A stretch of DNA of 64,000 bases from Rhynchospora pubera (Eukaryota > Streptophyta > Magnoliopsida > Poales > Cyperaceae): NCBI GenBank assembly GCA_028095005.1, contig CM051462.1, forward strand, positions 232,394,473-232,458,472. The letters are read 5' to 3'. Within the stretch, counting starts at the first letter, position 1; every line of letters begins with the position of its first letter. Position numbers and translations under genes: made by a program. The notes under the pieces were generated by a model. The model searched no databases, was not told the origin of the DNA, and saw only the letters and a list, made by a program, of their open reading frames with translations. Positions 10,424 through 21,558 of this stretch are shown here, one piece after another.

Positions 10424-13400
10424 ACTGTGGAACTTATATTTATGAACTAGACTCTTGTACCAGGCTCTACCGCGGCAGGCATCATTGGTCATATTCATAT
10501 GCTCTCCTATTTTGTTTAATGTTTAGTTTTACTGTTATTTTTTGTTATGCTATGGGGTCAAATTATTATTAGAGAGAGGTGGTGGGAACTTTGAATACTA
10601 TTTTCAGACTTTGTTTTCGTTATTATATTAGAATGATATTGATATGTTATTATGTTTGAAGTTTGAACTGTTAGGTTATTTTGGGTCTTAATTATTATTA
10701 TTTTTTTTTGTTTGGGCATGAATTGCGCAAACCTGGGCTTGATTTCTCTCTTTTATGTATGAATAATTGAATATTATGAAAAGAAAATTAAAGCCACCTT
10801 TCACGTATATATATATATTCTGTTCTTTTTAACTTATCTAATTTTTTTGAACATTAATTTAATATTATTAGTGTTATTTATAATTTGACATTATTTTTAT
10901 TTTTTGGTTTAAATTCTTATATGTATAATTCACTTTGTAGAAAAGAGCATTTGTTTGATAGTTTTGAGCTTATTGTCTGCGTGTGATAGCCACCTGACCC
11001 TCAGAAAGGAAAGGAAAAAAAGAAAAAAAAATAGTTTTGAGCTTGCAAGTGATATGGAATCATATGCAAAACGTTCCATGTATTAGGATATGGAATTATC
11101 CAATTTAATATATGAATGTTCGTGGGACCGACTGTCAGCTAGATTATTTATTCCAGTATTCACAACAAAGATCTCCATTCCTTTCTTTTTCTCTTCTTAC
11201 TTTCTTTTTGGGCAAAATGGGATATAACTCCCTAAATTTTTTAATTTATGATATAACCCCTTTTATTTAATTTTAATTTAATAAAATTCAAAATTAGAAA
11301 ATTATTTTTTTACATGTGTGGACAAAAATACCCTTACCATTTTGAGGGCAAAATATTTTCAATCAACTCAAAAACAGAATATTTTTCTTGGGATTTACGC
11401 GGTCAATTTGTATTAAGTCCGCTTTAATTTTAGAAAAATTTCAAAATCAAATTCTAGTATCCGGTTTGTGCTACCTTGTTAAGATGTTGAGACTCCGAGT
11501 CCAGAGTGTCCATCTTTCGATATGATCCGTTCGATCGAAATAGACGGTCAGATTTCGAGCGGAGTATTTCTCCTGTTCCTCCGCCTCTCTCCATCCTCAC
11601 TTCTTTTAGAAATTTAGGGCTGTCGCCTCCTCAACCATCTTCTCCCCACCTCCAAATGTTGAAATTCTATTGTTAAAAAAGGCTCTCTGTACAAAGATCT
11701 CCAGTATCTCTTGATCTCTATTCCTTTCAGCTTTTCTTCTCTCCTCTCGCAGTCTCGCTATGGTTTTAGGTCTCTCTGTTGCAAATGAATTTGATCTTCT
11801 CTCATCCCATCTCTCTCTCCTACCAAGTCATAAGCCGATCGGATTGTCTCTTCGACTCTTCAGGTAAGAGAGCAGAGCAGAAAATCACCGCCGTTCTTTA
11901 TGGCCTAATCTCGATGATTTTCGACCTCACCTCGCCAGATCGCCTCTCCAGTTGCGTACAAGGATGGGTAAGTTGTTGCTTTTCCTCCTCTCGGTGCTTC
12001 CTCTTTCTACAATGAGTTTTATTGCTCTCTTCCAGAATAAACTTTGACAATAAACTTTGCTTATCAGGTTATATTCACTGCATATGCAAACTGTAGTGCA
12101 CGGGAACAAGTTTAGCTTATTTGTTAAGGAATTGAAACTAATTCTTTTATTGTTTTACATGAAGTCAACAGTACAAATTTGAGGAGTTTATTAGTTAATT
12201 TAGTAGTGTTTGTTGAAATTCAATTAATTTTCACAGGAATGATCATGCTAATAATTTTTCGTTTCAAAATTTGCAGGATAGGAAAGATACTGATGCAAAC
12301 TTCAACCCTAACTTGACTCCTGATAGCCAGCAAAAATAGGCCAGCAATACCAATGAGTGGTACCTGTGCCCCAAATTAGCAGATTTACCAGATGTGAGTC
12401 ATAAGCAGAGAAAAATAAAATCAAAACCAATATAAGGTTAGATACCTTATATCTCAGATAGCCTAGCTTTAAGTTTCAGTTAATCATTTTGTTGTGAGTA
12501 GCTATATTTGTTTTGTTGCATTTTATCTTATGCAATGCAATGTGACTGGATAAAAAATATGATGAATATAGAATTGGACATAATGGACAACAAGGAAACC
12601 TTGGTGATCTTTTTTTTTTTTCCTTATTATAATTGTGGGGTTTAGCAAATTATATTTAGATAGAATTTAGCAAGTTATGCTAAAAAAAACTCATCTTTAT
12701 TTATTGATACATACCATTCATTACCATCCACACCAAAGGTCACTTCAGTCTTTTAGAACTTTAGTACTTAGATCAATTCCTGTTTTAGATGCATCAAAAT
12801 TTGTTACAAGTAATTGATAAGTGTTGTAGAACCTTAATAATTTTTCACAATATTTGGGTACAATAGCAAATAGATTGATTAGCATTTATTTTTGACATTT
12901 AAATTGTAGTTGATTTGGTTGTGCCTTAATGATTTTACTGTTTACATTTTTTTTCCCTATTCATAGAAGGCTCTTGGTTAAAAACTCAAGTGTGTGAATA
13001 AGAATATGTTTGAGATAGAGGAGTTAATAAAGCATTGCAATTTCTTCTGAATTGAATGGAGGACTCATTCAAGGTAATTGTGTGCTCACCTAATAATACC
13101 ATATGGTAGTTGATTTGGTTGTGCCTTTATGATTTTACTGTTTGCATCCCCCCCCCCCCCCATTCATATAAGGCTCTTGTTTAAAAACTCTTAAGTGTGT
13201 GAATAAGAATAACTTTGAGATAGAGGAGTTAATAAAGCATTGCATTTTCTTCTGAATTGAATGTTGGAACTCATTCAAGTTAATTGTGTGCTCACCTAAT
13301 AATAGCATATGGCTGATTTCCACATCTTTAAATTTCACTTTTGTGCCGATATTAATTAAGAGTAATTAGTGATGTTAACGCGAATATTGCTAATTCATTA

Positions 13401-13966
13401 TAGTTATCAGTTTAAATTTTGTTCAAACAATCTAATTTTGGATGAAATTGTACGCCATGAAACCTAATATTTTTTTTTTAATGTGTACCTAATTTGTCTG
13501 ATAGATTGTTAGCTTATATTTTATTAGTGTATTTTTTTTTATATATTTTCTAAGTTGATTTTCATTCAGTATCGAATTGGTGCATCATAATACTATTTCT
13601 ATTTTTTGGTTAGGGTTCAATTAATTAATAAATAATTTGATTAATTTGTCAGTTCAATTTACTATTGTTTACAATTAGCCTCTAGAAATGTTAGATGTAT
13701 ATTAGATGAATTTGTTGATTAAATGATTTTTCCTATAATTTTTTCACGATTTTCTTTTTTAAGTGATTGGCTGTTTAAAATTCAGCTAGGAATTTGGCAA
13801 CATAGGCAGAAAATTTGCGTATATGTTTGCTTGCATTTAGGAGTTTACGATTATATTTTTTTTTTCCTTTTTCTTTATGCGGACAGTATTTACAGTTTAG
13901 GTAGTTCGCTCAAGTTATTGTGTACATATTTGTACATCTATAATATCTTTAAAAAATAAAATAAAT
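10424..13966. other. spacer between duplication copies
   Basis: Mostly AT-rich. At 11520-11960 a CT-rich block resembles a 5' UTR with donor-like sites (TTCAGGTAAG near 11858, ATGGGTAAG near 11963). Near 12277 an acceptor-like TTTGCAG precedes about 60 nt of open sequence ending in a stop. This may be a non-coding or decayed gene, but no protein can be assembled. Confidence 0.3.
12906..13313. repeat. tandem duplication, about 200 bp x 2
   Basis: Unit 1 (12906-13105) and unit 2 (13106 to about 13313) both start GTAGTTGATTTGGTTGTGCC and end with CATATG. Where unit 1 has an eight-base T run (about 12948-12955), unit 2 has a run of about 14 C (about 13147-13160). The units are otherwise closely similar. 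Confidence 0.85.
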
Positions 13967-14095
13967 TGTCACACCCCAAACTAAGCCGTAATTTGGCGAG
14001 GACAATCCCGCCACGTATGCACAATCTGTTGCACACACGTAAGGTCATAAACTAGTGTCACAGATACATAATCACAAATAAATATCACATAATAA
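13967..14095 (+). mobile_element. truncated LTR-like fragment
   Basis: Starts TGTCACACCCCAAACTAAGC, a beginning I associate with plant Ty3/gypsy LTRs. It breaks off where the foldback fragment at 14096 begins. No internal domain or second LTR is seen, so the class is tentative. Confidence 0.4.
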
Positions 14096-14360
14096 GAGAT
14101 GAGCTAAAATCAACCACGACTGACAGATGCAATCATCAGCTATGATCAAAGCTCAATTTTCGTGATTCTAACAGTCGATCTGAACCGTTCAATGTGTTCT
14201 CCATATTGAAATTTCGTTGGAGACAAAATTTTATATTTTTCTGAAATTTTTTAGTATTTGTTTGATATTTTACAATATTTTTAATCTAAACAATTCTGGA
14301 CCCTTCAATAACTATGATTTTTAAAAAATCTCAAAAAATAGTAAATAAAATAAAATCAAA
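14096..14360. mobile_element. half copy of the 14750-15150 foldback MITE
   Basis: Matches the left arm and loop of the element at 14750-15150, from GAGATGAGCTAAAATCAACC through the run of A/T-rich loop words. It lacks the right arm. Confidence 0.7.
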
Positions 14361-14749
14361 TCAAATTAAAAGAATTAACTTTATTCTCAGATTTTAGCAG
14401 AGAGGATATTATAGTCATCAAATCAAATTTACGTCGGCCTTCAGACGATACCGCTTCGAAATTGTCAAACTAATTAATTCTGCTAAAGTTCTGAAAACTT
14501 ACATGTTCCACAAAAGAAAATAGGCAACTGGAAAACGGTGCGTGCGAGCCTGTCTTACTTGTATGGTATAAATTTACTACACCAATTATATCTAAAAACT
14601 GTTAGCTAGTTAATTAGCAAAAAAGAAAAAAAACGAAAAAAAAAGATATACACTTATGAATTTTTGGTGTCCAATTCGAAAACTAAAATTCAATATGCAT
14701 TTTGAAAAGAACTAAATACATTTATAGTGTCCAATTGGAAAAATAAAAA

Positions 14750-15150
14750 GAGATAGGCTAAAATCAGTCGCGACTGACGGATGAGACCATCAGCTACGAT
14801 CAAATCTCAATTTTCGAGATTCTAACAGTCGAACCGAACCATTCAATGTGTTCTCCATATCGAAATCTCGTTGGCGACAAAATTTTATATTTTTTAGAAT
14901 TTTTGTAGTATTTATTTGGTATTTTACAAAATTCTTAATCTAAACAATTCTGGACACTTCAATAACTATGATTTTTAAAAATCTAAAAAAATTGTAAATA
15001 AAATAAAAAATGTAAAATTCGGTCTCCAATGAGATTTCAATATGAAGAACACATTGAACGGTTCAGATTAGCCATTAGAATCTCAAAAGTTGAGATATAA
15101 TCGCAGCTGATGGGTTCATCCGTCAGTCGTGGCTGACTTTAGCCTATCTC
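14750..15150. mobile_element. Mutator-type foldback MITE, 401 bp
   Basis: Two long arms (GAGATAGGCTAAAATCAG... and ...TTTAGCCTATCTC) form an inverted repeat of roughly 150 bp per side. The 9-bp duplication AAATAAAAA flanks it (14741-14749, 15151-15159). Copy A has an uninterrupted A-rich site near 5355, the empty site. Nine-base duplications and long inverted repeats fit Mutator-like elements. No ORF is present. Confidence 0.82.
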
Positions 15151-15231
15151 AAATAAAAAATATTCATTTATAGTGATATTAAAAGATATTTGATATTAGG
15201 TTCATTTTGTTTAAAAATAATGAGGCGCACA

Positions 15232-16115
15232 TCAATACATATATTAATCCTGAGTATAGGATCCGGATCCGAACACTGTAGCTAAGAACTGTAGGCCTAC
15301 AGTCTGGCTGACATGTGGGTCCCCTCACATTTATCGGGTATAAATTTGAACAAAATCCAACCCTGTATGTCTATCGGGATTTTCTGTGATAATGTAAACA
15401 AAATTCGAGCGCAACTAAGAGACTAATTCTCACAGAAGATCATGCCTCGCAGACCACCCATGTGGTCCACGCGTTTTCTAAGTGATGGATGGTTAATGTG
15501 TCAAGATTTTCTATGGCAGTCAAAGTAAAGTTCAGTTGTGGCTAGAAAAAAATATCCACAGAAAATCCGGTGTCCAAATCACATGTCTCCACTTTTCACT
15601 CTATTTTGCCCCACATTTTTTTTTTGCTGGAGAAGTTCTCCTTTCACGTTTTCCCAGCAAAAAAAATAAAATAAGAGGAAAAGATAAAATTTATTAATCT
15701 GATAGTATTACTTATAGCTTAATATTTTACGTAATTTTTGGAATCTCGATATTTGTTTTCATGCAATTTCATCATTCGATATTTTGTATATAATTAAAAA
15801 ATTATTAAGAATAATCACATTGTAATTTTTGAAATATCTCGCATGATTTTGATATTTCCTCTTTAAAATATCTCGCATAATTTTTAATATTTTTAGAAAA
15901 ATCAGAATAATTTAATTTTTCCCTTTGTAATTTTTGAAAGTCTTTTTTGGTTTCTTTTTTTCATCAAATGATTATTTAAATAATCTACATACTTACTCTA
16001 AGTTTTAAATTTTCTGTCCTTTAAATGTTTCGCATATTTGTTCCAACAATCTACTATTTTATCGATCCAAATCATAAAAAAAAAATAGATCGCGCAACGC
16101 GCGAGACCCCGCTAG
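15232..16115 (+). mobile_element. non-autonomous Helitron, 884 bp
   Basis: Starts TC (TCAATACATATATTAATCC) right after an A and ends CTAG followed by T. A hairpin TCGCGC-AAC-GCGCGA (16090-16104) lies 7 nt before the CTAG. There is no target duplication. Copy A shows the unfilled site at about 5434 (AACATTATATAAAG), with the break exactly between A and T as known for Helitrons. No Rep/helicase ORF is present, so it would depend on another element. Confidence 0.9.
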
Positions 16116-16509
16116 TTATATAAAGTGCTTCTTAGAGTGGTTTCACCGAGAACACAGAACATGTTATCATGACATCTACTTTTTGTTCTTCTGCAGGTCT
16201 TGAATCTCACTGAGAGGCGAGAATTTGTAGAAGATCGTGTCGACCCATATAGAAGTGTTTTATAACTAGCATTATGTTAAGAGTTAAGACTCGTCGAACA
16301 ACTCGAATAGAAGTGTGACTGTGTGACAAATTCGGCCTAGAGAGACTGTTAGTTCTAATTTAATTTTCTCATCTATCTCGGCTCAATAGGTGAACTGGAA
16401 GTCTGGAATCCTTCGCGCTGGCGTATGGGTATGGCTTCCATGTATCGAATTTAGATTTACTTGTAAGTTGTTTTCGACACAAGTTTAGGGAGGGAGGGGA
16501 GCCTGCGAG

Positions 16510-16846
16510 TAGGGCTGTCAAAACGTGGTAAGTGACACGGAATGACACCAAATCGTTACTGTACCACTTATTAAACGGTACAATACTGGCATGTCACTTA
16601 TCGTTTTATTTATTAAACGAAACAAATTTATGTGCCATCAACCGTATATTACACATAAAACGATTTGAAATGAGGTTGAAATGATCGAAACGGTATAACC
16701 AACTGTGCCATCAATCGTGTCACTTAAAAAATGGTATAATTTTCTATGCCGCAAACCGTTTCATTTCGGTTAAACAAAACGACATAACGGTAAATGGCGT
16801 TAAACAAAACGGCATAACGATAAATGACGTAAAGTTGATAGCCCTA
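16510..16846. mobile_element. hAT-type MITE, 337 bp
   Basis: Terminal inverted repeats TAGGGCTGTCAA and TTGATAGCCCTA are flanked by the 8-bp duplication CCTGCGAG (16502-16509, 16847-16854). Copy A has the single empty CCTGCGAG at 6529-6536. The interior has AAACGA/AAACGG words related to the element at 5817-6476. No ORF is present. Confidence 0.92.
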
Positions 16847-17208
16847 CCTGCGAGGTGATTTCATTTGGACGTCGACCTTTTCTTGTATTCGTAGTTTCAC
16901 AATTTGTTTGTCCAAAATAATTTAATGCAAGAGAGAAACAGACGGTTGAGTACTCTGTACTCTGTACTTCGGGGGTTATAAAATTATAAAATCATTCAAA
17001 TGTAAGACTTTTGTGCAATCGGGTGCCCGAGATTTAATATATTGCGGCCAGCGGGCCCCACAGACGACAAAAAGAGTTCACCACTCTGATTAATTTCTTT
17101 TTTCTTTTTTGGCGTTGAATTCAGCTTTGTTTATACATTCTGAAAGATTATAGATTTAGATCGTCTTTTCTCGCAACTTATAAAAAACATACGAAGCAAT
17201 TAAAAAAT

Positions 17209-17506
17209 GAAATTGATTACTGCAATCTGCAATTTTGCCATCCCTGTAATCGCTAAATATAAAGTGAACATATATAGCAAACAAAGTGAATATATAGACG
17301 ATCTAAGTGAACACATACAGACAAATAAGTTCAATGAAAATAAGTTGAATATGCATTTAAACTTCTGAACAAGTGATGACAACACTTATTTGTTTGTAAG
17401 TGTTCACTTAGGTCGTCTATATGTCCACCTTATTTGTTATATATGTTCACTTTGTATTTAGCGATGGCTGAGATGGTATATTTGTCGATGGCACTTATAA
17501 TTCTTG
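17209..17506. mobile_element. foldback MITE, 298 bp, 10-bp target duplication
   Basis: Arms of more than 100 bp carry TAAATATAAAGTGAACATAT and its inverse. The direct repeat ATTAAAAAAT (17199-17208 and 17507-17516) flanks it. Copy A at about 6885-6897 has one such A-rich site. Relatives lie at 27171-27467 (opposite orientation) and about 34209-34509. Mutator-like by duplication length and arm size. Confidence 0.85.
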
Positions 17507-17833
17507 ATTAAAAAATATTTCGAACTATTTCATTATTTTAATTAATCATATCGATAATGATAAATGTAAGTTTTAGTCCATAAATTATCTTTTGAATGAA
17601 TTAAAAGTCTAAAACAAATATGAATGAAAATATATTCCAAAATTAATTCTTATGGATGAAGTTTTATTATAAATATTTTGATAGATATAAAAGCACGTGA
17701 CCTTCGCTCGACTATTTCGTTGTCCTTCGAACACTTTTTTATTCTCTCCCCCAAATTTTTGCTTCTCTTTCTTCAATAGACGGTGCTGAAATTTTCAACA
17801 TGTCCCGACCCGATTGTATCGAAAGGTTTCCTT

Positions 17834-18779
17834 TTATATATCTCCCAAGTCTCCGCCCGTGTACCCACCCCCATTTCTCTCTCGCTCTTGAGGTTTTGCT
17901 TACCTTGGTTTCAAGTTTCAACTAAAACGAAATAGTGTGAAATTGCTTGCAGCTTCGCTCCTTGTTATTTTCTCTGCCGAGTTTTTTAGCAGCCTCAGGT
18001 TAGATGATTGTAACAAACCTTTATTATTCTGTGTTTGCTTTTACATCACTTGGTATAAAGCTATTTTATTGAAGTACTGAATATGGAAAAAGATCGTGTG
18101 AATTATTTGCTGAGTTTAATTTAGTTTAGATTGTTTGGATGTTGTTGGTTGATGTAATAATTTGGGATTTTTTTTATCTGCATTATTTATATGACAGATT
18201 TGAGATTTCTTTGGGCTTATTTCATCCATATTACTATATTAGGAGAAACTGGAATAGGGCTCCATTTGGATGGTGTGGGAATAAGAGGAATAAGGAAAGA
18301 AGTATTGGGAAGTGTGTAACTTTGTGAAGAGTTTGAATTGTTTATAATAAATTTGAGAGTAGAAAAAAGCTATTCTCTTATTCCTGCACCCATCCAAACG
18401 GAGCGGCAAACATTTAGTGTTGAGATAGGAGTTATATTTTGGTTTACTTTTCGCTTAATATGAAAAGTGGTAAAGTAGTGCTCTAATTATTCCAGCAAAA
18501 AAAAAATTTGTCATGATATAGAAGTACGGTTGTCTAGACAAATGTATGAGTTAATAGCAAAGAAAACAGAGGCTTGATTAGTTCATTCTGGTATCCGAAT
18601 TATAAATTGCCAGGACATGCTTGGCTCTTGTTTGGGTCAACTTGGATCCAGCTCAATGTGATATTACTCTTTTTTATATTTCCTTTAACGTTTTATGTCT
18701 CATTATTTGATATATATTACTATATATATGACTACTAATTCCTGTTTATTTTGTGCCTGTAAAATCGCCCATATCCCAG
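17834..18779 (+). promoter_or_regulatory. BED gene B core promoter, leader exon and intron
   Basis: A TATA box (TTTTATATAT) at about 17832-17841 and a leader exon ending CAG|GTTAGA at 17998 are followed by an intron to CCCAG at 18779, three bases before the ATG. The layout matches copy A except that the TC microsatellite is nearly lost and a Tourist-like MITE (18258-18404) sits in the leader intron. Confidence 0.6.
18258..18404. mobile_element. Tourist-like MITE in leader intron of BED gene B
   Basis: Ends GGCTCCATTTGGATGG and CATCCAAACGGAGC, with the family core TGTGTAACTTTGTGAAGAGT inside. Copy A has about 100 bp of different sequence here, so a local rearrangement accompanied the insertion or a later deletion. 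Confidence 0.75.
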
Positions 18780-18782
18780 ACC

Positions 18783-20604
18783 ATGTCAGTCAATCAGCAT
18801 AGGGAAATGGGAAAGAGCAGATCCAATATTGGGGAAGATTCAGCCGAAAAGCGTGCACCGAAAAGAAGATCCGATGTGTGGGATCATTTCACATTGAACA
18901 AAGTTACTAAGAGGGCAATATGTAATCATTGCAAAGTAAATCTGCAAGGTGATAGCAAAAAGGGGACAAGTCACCTTAAGCGTCACATGAAAAATAAGCA
19001 CCCATATGAATATGCAAGTACAGCTGAAGACACTACTGGTACTGCACCTTTCTGATAGCAATATGTTACATATTTGCATGGCTAAGCACTTCAATTCTGA
19101 TGGCAAAGTGTTACATATTTTCAGTTATCCTTGAAAATGCATGCACTTTTCGAAAACAAAATTTCAGTTAATTTCACCTTTTTTTTTTCCCGGAGATATT
19201 GCACTTGGACTTCATGAAATCAAAATCCTGTATACTCACTGAAAACTAGAGTCGTAAGCAAGTACCTACTTGATTGAGAACAATGAAACGCTAATTGCAG
19301 TTATGTTGAATTTAGAACAAACTCAAAACTTTTTTTTTTACTCTTTTGTTCCATGCAGCTGAGATAACGATTTTATAAAATGGGCTAAATTCCATTGCTG
19401 CCTCTCAACAAGTTACTCAACCAACACGCCAATTAAAAATAATACTGGGGACAAACATTTTAGTCAATAAATAAATAAGATTTTCTACTACATAGTACCA
19501 ATAAAATAAACCACATAGTCATCTTCAATTATAGCATCAAACTAGAATACTAATTCAAAGTAAGTTTTTTTTCAGTGTCAAATTACAACATTTATTTAGT
19601 TTAATATTCTCAAAAACTTAGAAAGTGGAGAGATAAACGGGGCATCTGGTGCTTCTACTTCCAGCGATAAGAAACGTGCGCCCCTCGCTGGGGAGCCAAT
19701 GGAGAATGATCATGTGGTGGGTAAACAAGCTCGCCTCAGCAAGGAGAAGCAGCTGAAGGAGTCTGGTGTGATTCTCCAACAGAATATTCTTACTGGTGAT
19801 TTGTTACTTCAAATCCAGAATGGTTCAAACACAAAATTTGGAGAGGCTCTCAAAATATTTGTTATCGAGCATTTACAGCTTATTGAACAGAACAATCAAT
19901 TGGAGACTCAGATCAAAAAACATACGGAGGCACTAGACCGTGCCAGGGTAGGGACCAGAGAGCAGACGGAAGCAAGGTTTGCAGCTGAGAGCGTTCGCAC
20001 TTTGGAGCTTGATAAGTTGCACAATGAGAAGGCTCGGACGATCAAGGAGGCACTTCAAATCCCGAATGATTCAAACTTGGAATTGGGAGAGGCTCTCGAA
20101 ATCTCTATCAGTGAGTATTCACAGCTTATTGAATGGAATCATCAATTGGAGACTCAGATCAAGCAACATAAGGAGGCACTATACCATGCCAGGGAAGAAA
20201 CTAGGGAACAGACGGAAGCAAGGTTTGCAGCTGAGAATAAAGTGAGAGCTCTTACTTTGGAGTGCGATAAGTTAAGCAATGAGAAGGCTCAGATCAAGGA
20301 GGCACTAGACCGTGCCAGAGAAGAGACCAAGGAAGTAAGGGTTGCAGCCGAACGGGAAGTGAGTGATCTCAATAAGAAGTGTGATGACTTACAAGGGGAG
20401 ATTGATTTGGCCTACGGTTTATATCACGAAGCTACAAATTTTGCTCGCAAGGGTGGTGGGGGCGGCGGGAGCGGCTGGGCCGGCAAGGCCGTCGGGGGTG
20501 GCAGGGGTGGTGGGGGCCGTGGGCGTCCTATGTTGTACTGTAGACCTCCACCTCTGCGGATGCTAGTTTCATCAGCGGCAAATTTAAACTGGCCGCAATT
20601 ATAA
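18783..20604 (+). CDS. BED zinc-finger, coiled-coil protein, copy B
   Basis: Two coding exons, 18783-19017 and 19622-20604, total 1218 nt and 405 aa. The first exon is 235 nt as in copy A, and the acceptor AAACTTAG at 19621 keeps frame. The BED finger (about residues 28-75) keeps C47, C50, H68 and H73. Residues about 150-340 are a long coiled coil made of two similar blocks, each with L-x-L-I-E-[QW] and E-A-L-[DY]-[RH]-A-R followed by T-R-E-Q-T-E-A-R-F-A-A-E. Residues about 355-380 are glycine-rich, followed by a short unrelated tail. Copy A lacks the glycine-rich tail and ends in a different C-terminal region. Function is unknown; nuclear DNA binding through BED and dimerisation through the coil are inferred. 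The donor AA|GTACAG is weaker than in copy A. Reading through it gives a 90-aa BED-only product ending at 19055. Confidence 0.7.
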
Positions 20605-20623
20605 TAGGATAGAATTATTTAAA

Positions 20624-21044
20624 GAGCAAGCTTCCGGTGCCACATGTTTTTATACCACAAATATCACACTTTAATTTTTTATTTAAAATTTAAAATATAA
20701 TCGTCCGATCCAAACCGTTGATCTTGTTTATTTTAATGACAGATGCGTTATCCTAAAATTTCATAATTTTTAAAGTTTATTTGATACTTGATCAAGAGGT
20801 TGAAAAATGAACATATTAGAATTAATTTGGTTTAGTTATTTTGATCCGTTCATTTTTTACCTTTTGATCAAACATCAAATACACTTAAAAATTTATAAAA
20901 TTTTATGACAATGCATCCATCGTTAAAATGAACAAGATCAACGGTTTGGATCGGACGATTATATTTTAAATTTTGAAATTTAAAATAAAAAAGTAAAGTG
21001 TAGTATTTGTGGCACCAAAAAAGTGTGGCACCGAAACCTTGCTC
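20624..21044. mobile_element. Mutator-type foldback MITE, 421 bp
   Basis: Starts GAGCAAGCTTCCGGTGCCAC and ends ACCTTGCTC, with arms of about 190 bp that include ATCGTCCGATCCAAACCGTT and its inverse. The 9-bp duplication TTATTTAAA flanks it (20615-20623, 21045-21053). It begins 20 bp after the BED gene B stop codon, so it probably lies in that gene's 3' UTR. Confidence 0.88.
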
Positions 21045-21401
21045 TTATTTAAAACAAAAAAAAATTAAAACAAACTATAGTTTTTACAAAAGAAAAGTCA
21101 TTTTAAGGGTGTATATGTGTATATGTATATATAAAATTATTCTTTTACATAATACATCATTTTTTTTCATTAATGTAGTCTTTTTTTAATCTTTATCTCT
21201 GTCTACCACCAATGTGCAAAAAAAAAAAAAAAAAAACAGAAAAGATGAACAAATATGATTAATTAAATTGTGTCAATTACAGTCATTTTGACGATCTCGT
21301 AAACTCACTTAATATTTTGGTGCTCGATATGTCCAGTGATCATACTTGCATTATTAAAGTCGTGTATAATATAAAATGGACTAGTTTTTCTAAATCACAC
21401 A

Positions 21402-21558
21402 GGGTGCGTTTGGATAGGTGTGGGAAGAAGGAAAGAAGAGAAGAAGTGAGAAGAAGTATTGGGAAATGTGTAACTTTGTGAAGAGTTTGGATTGTTTATA
21501 ATTTTTTTTTTTCCCATCTTCCTTCTTCCTCTTCTTCTTCTCTCAACCAAACGCACCC
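21402..21558. mobile_element. Tourist-like MITE, TSD ACA
   Basis: Ends GGGTGCGTTTGGATAGG / CCAAACGCACCC, with 3-bp duplication ACA (21399-21401, 21559-21561) and the shared core TGTGTAACTTTGTGAAGAGT. Fits PIF/Harbinger (Tourist) MITEs. Confidence 0.88.

Larger units (their letters stand above)
14417..20604 (+). repeat. tandem segmental duplication, copy B
   Basis: Direct-orientation homologue of 5054-10423. It is longer mainly because of later insertions: foldback 14750-15150, Helitron 15232-16115, hAT MITE 16510-16846, foldback 17209-17506 and Tourist-like MITE 18258-18404. Removing these restores close colinearity up to the BED exon. The last coding exon is much more divergent. Confidence 0.9.

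Noticed and set aside
20363..20566. 67-codon frame with Ala/Gly-rich end overlapping BED gene B
   Set aside because: Alternative frame of the G-rich tail; the main frame continues the coiled coil without a break.
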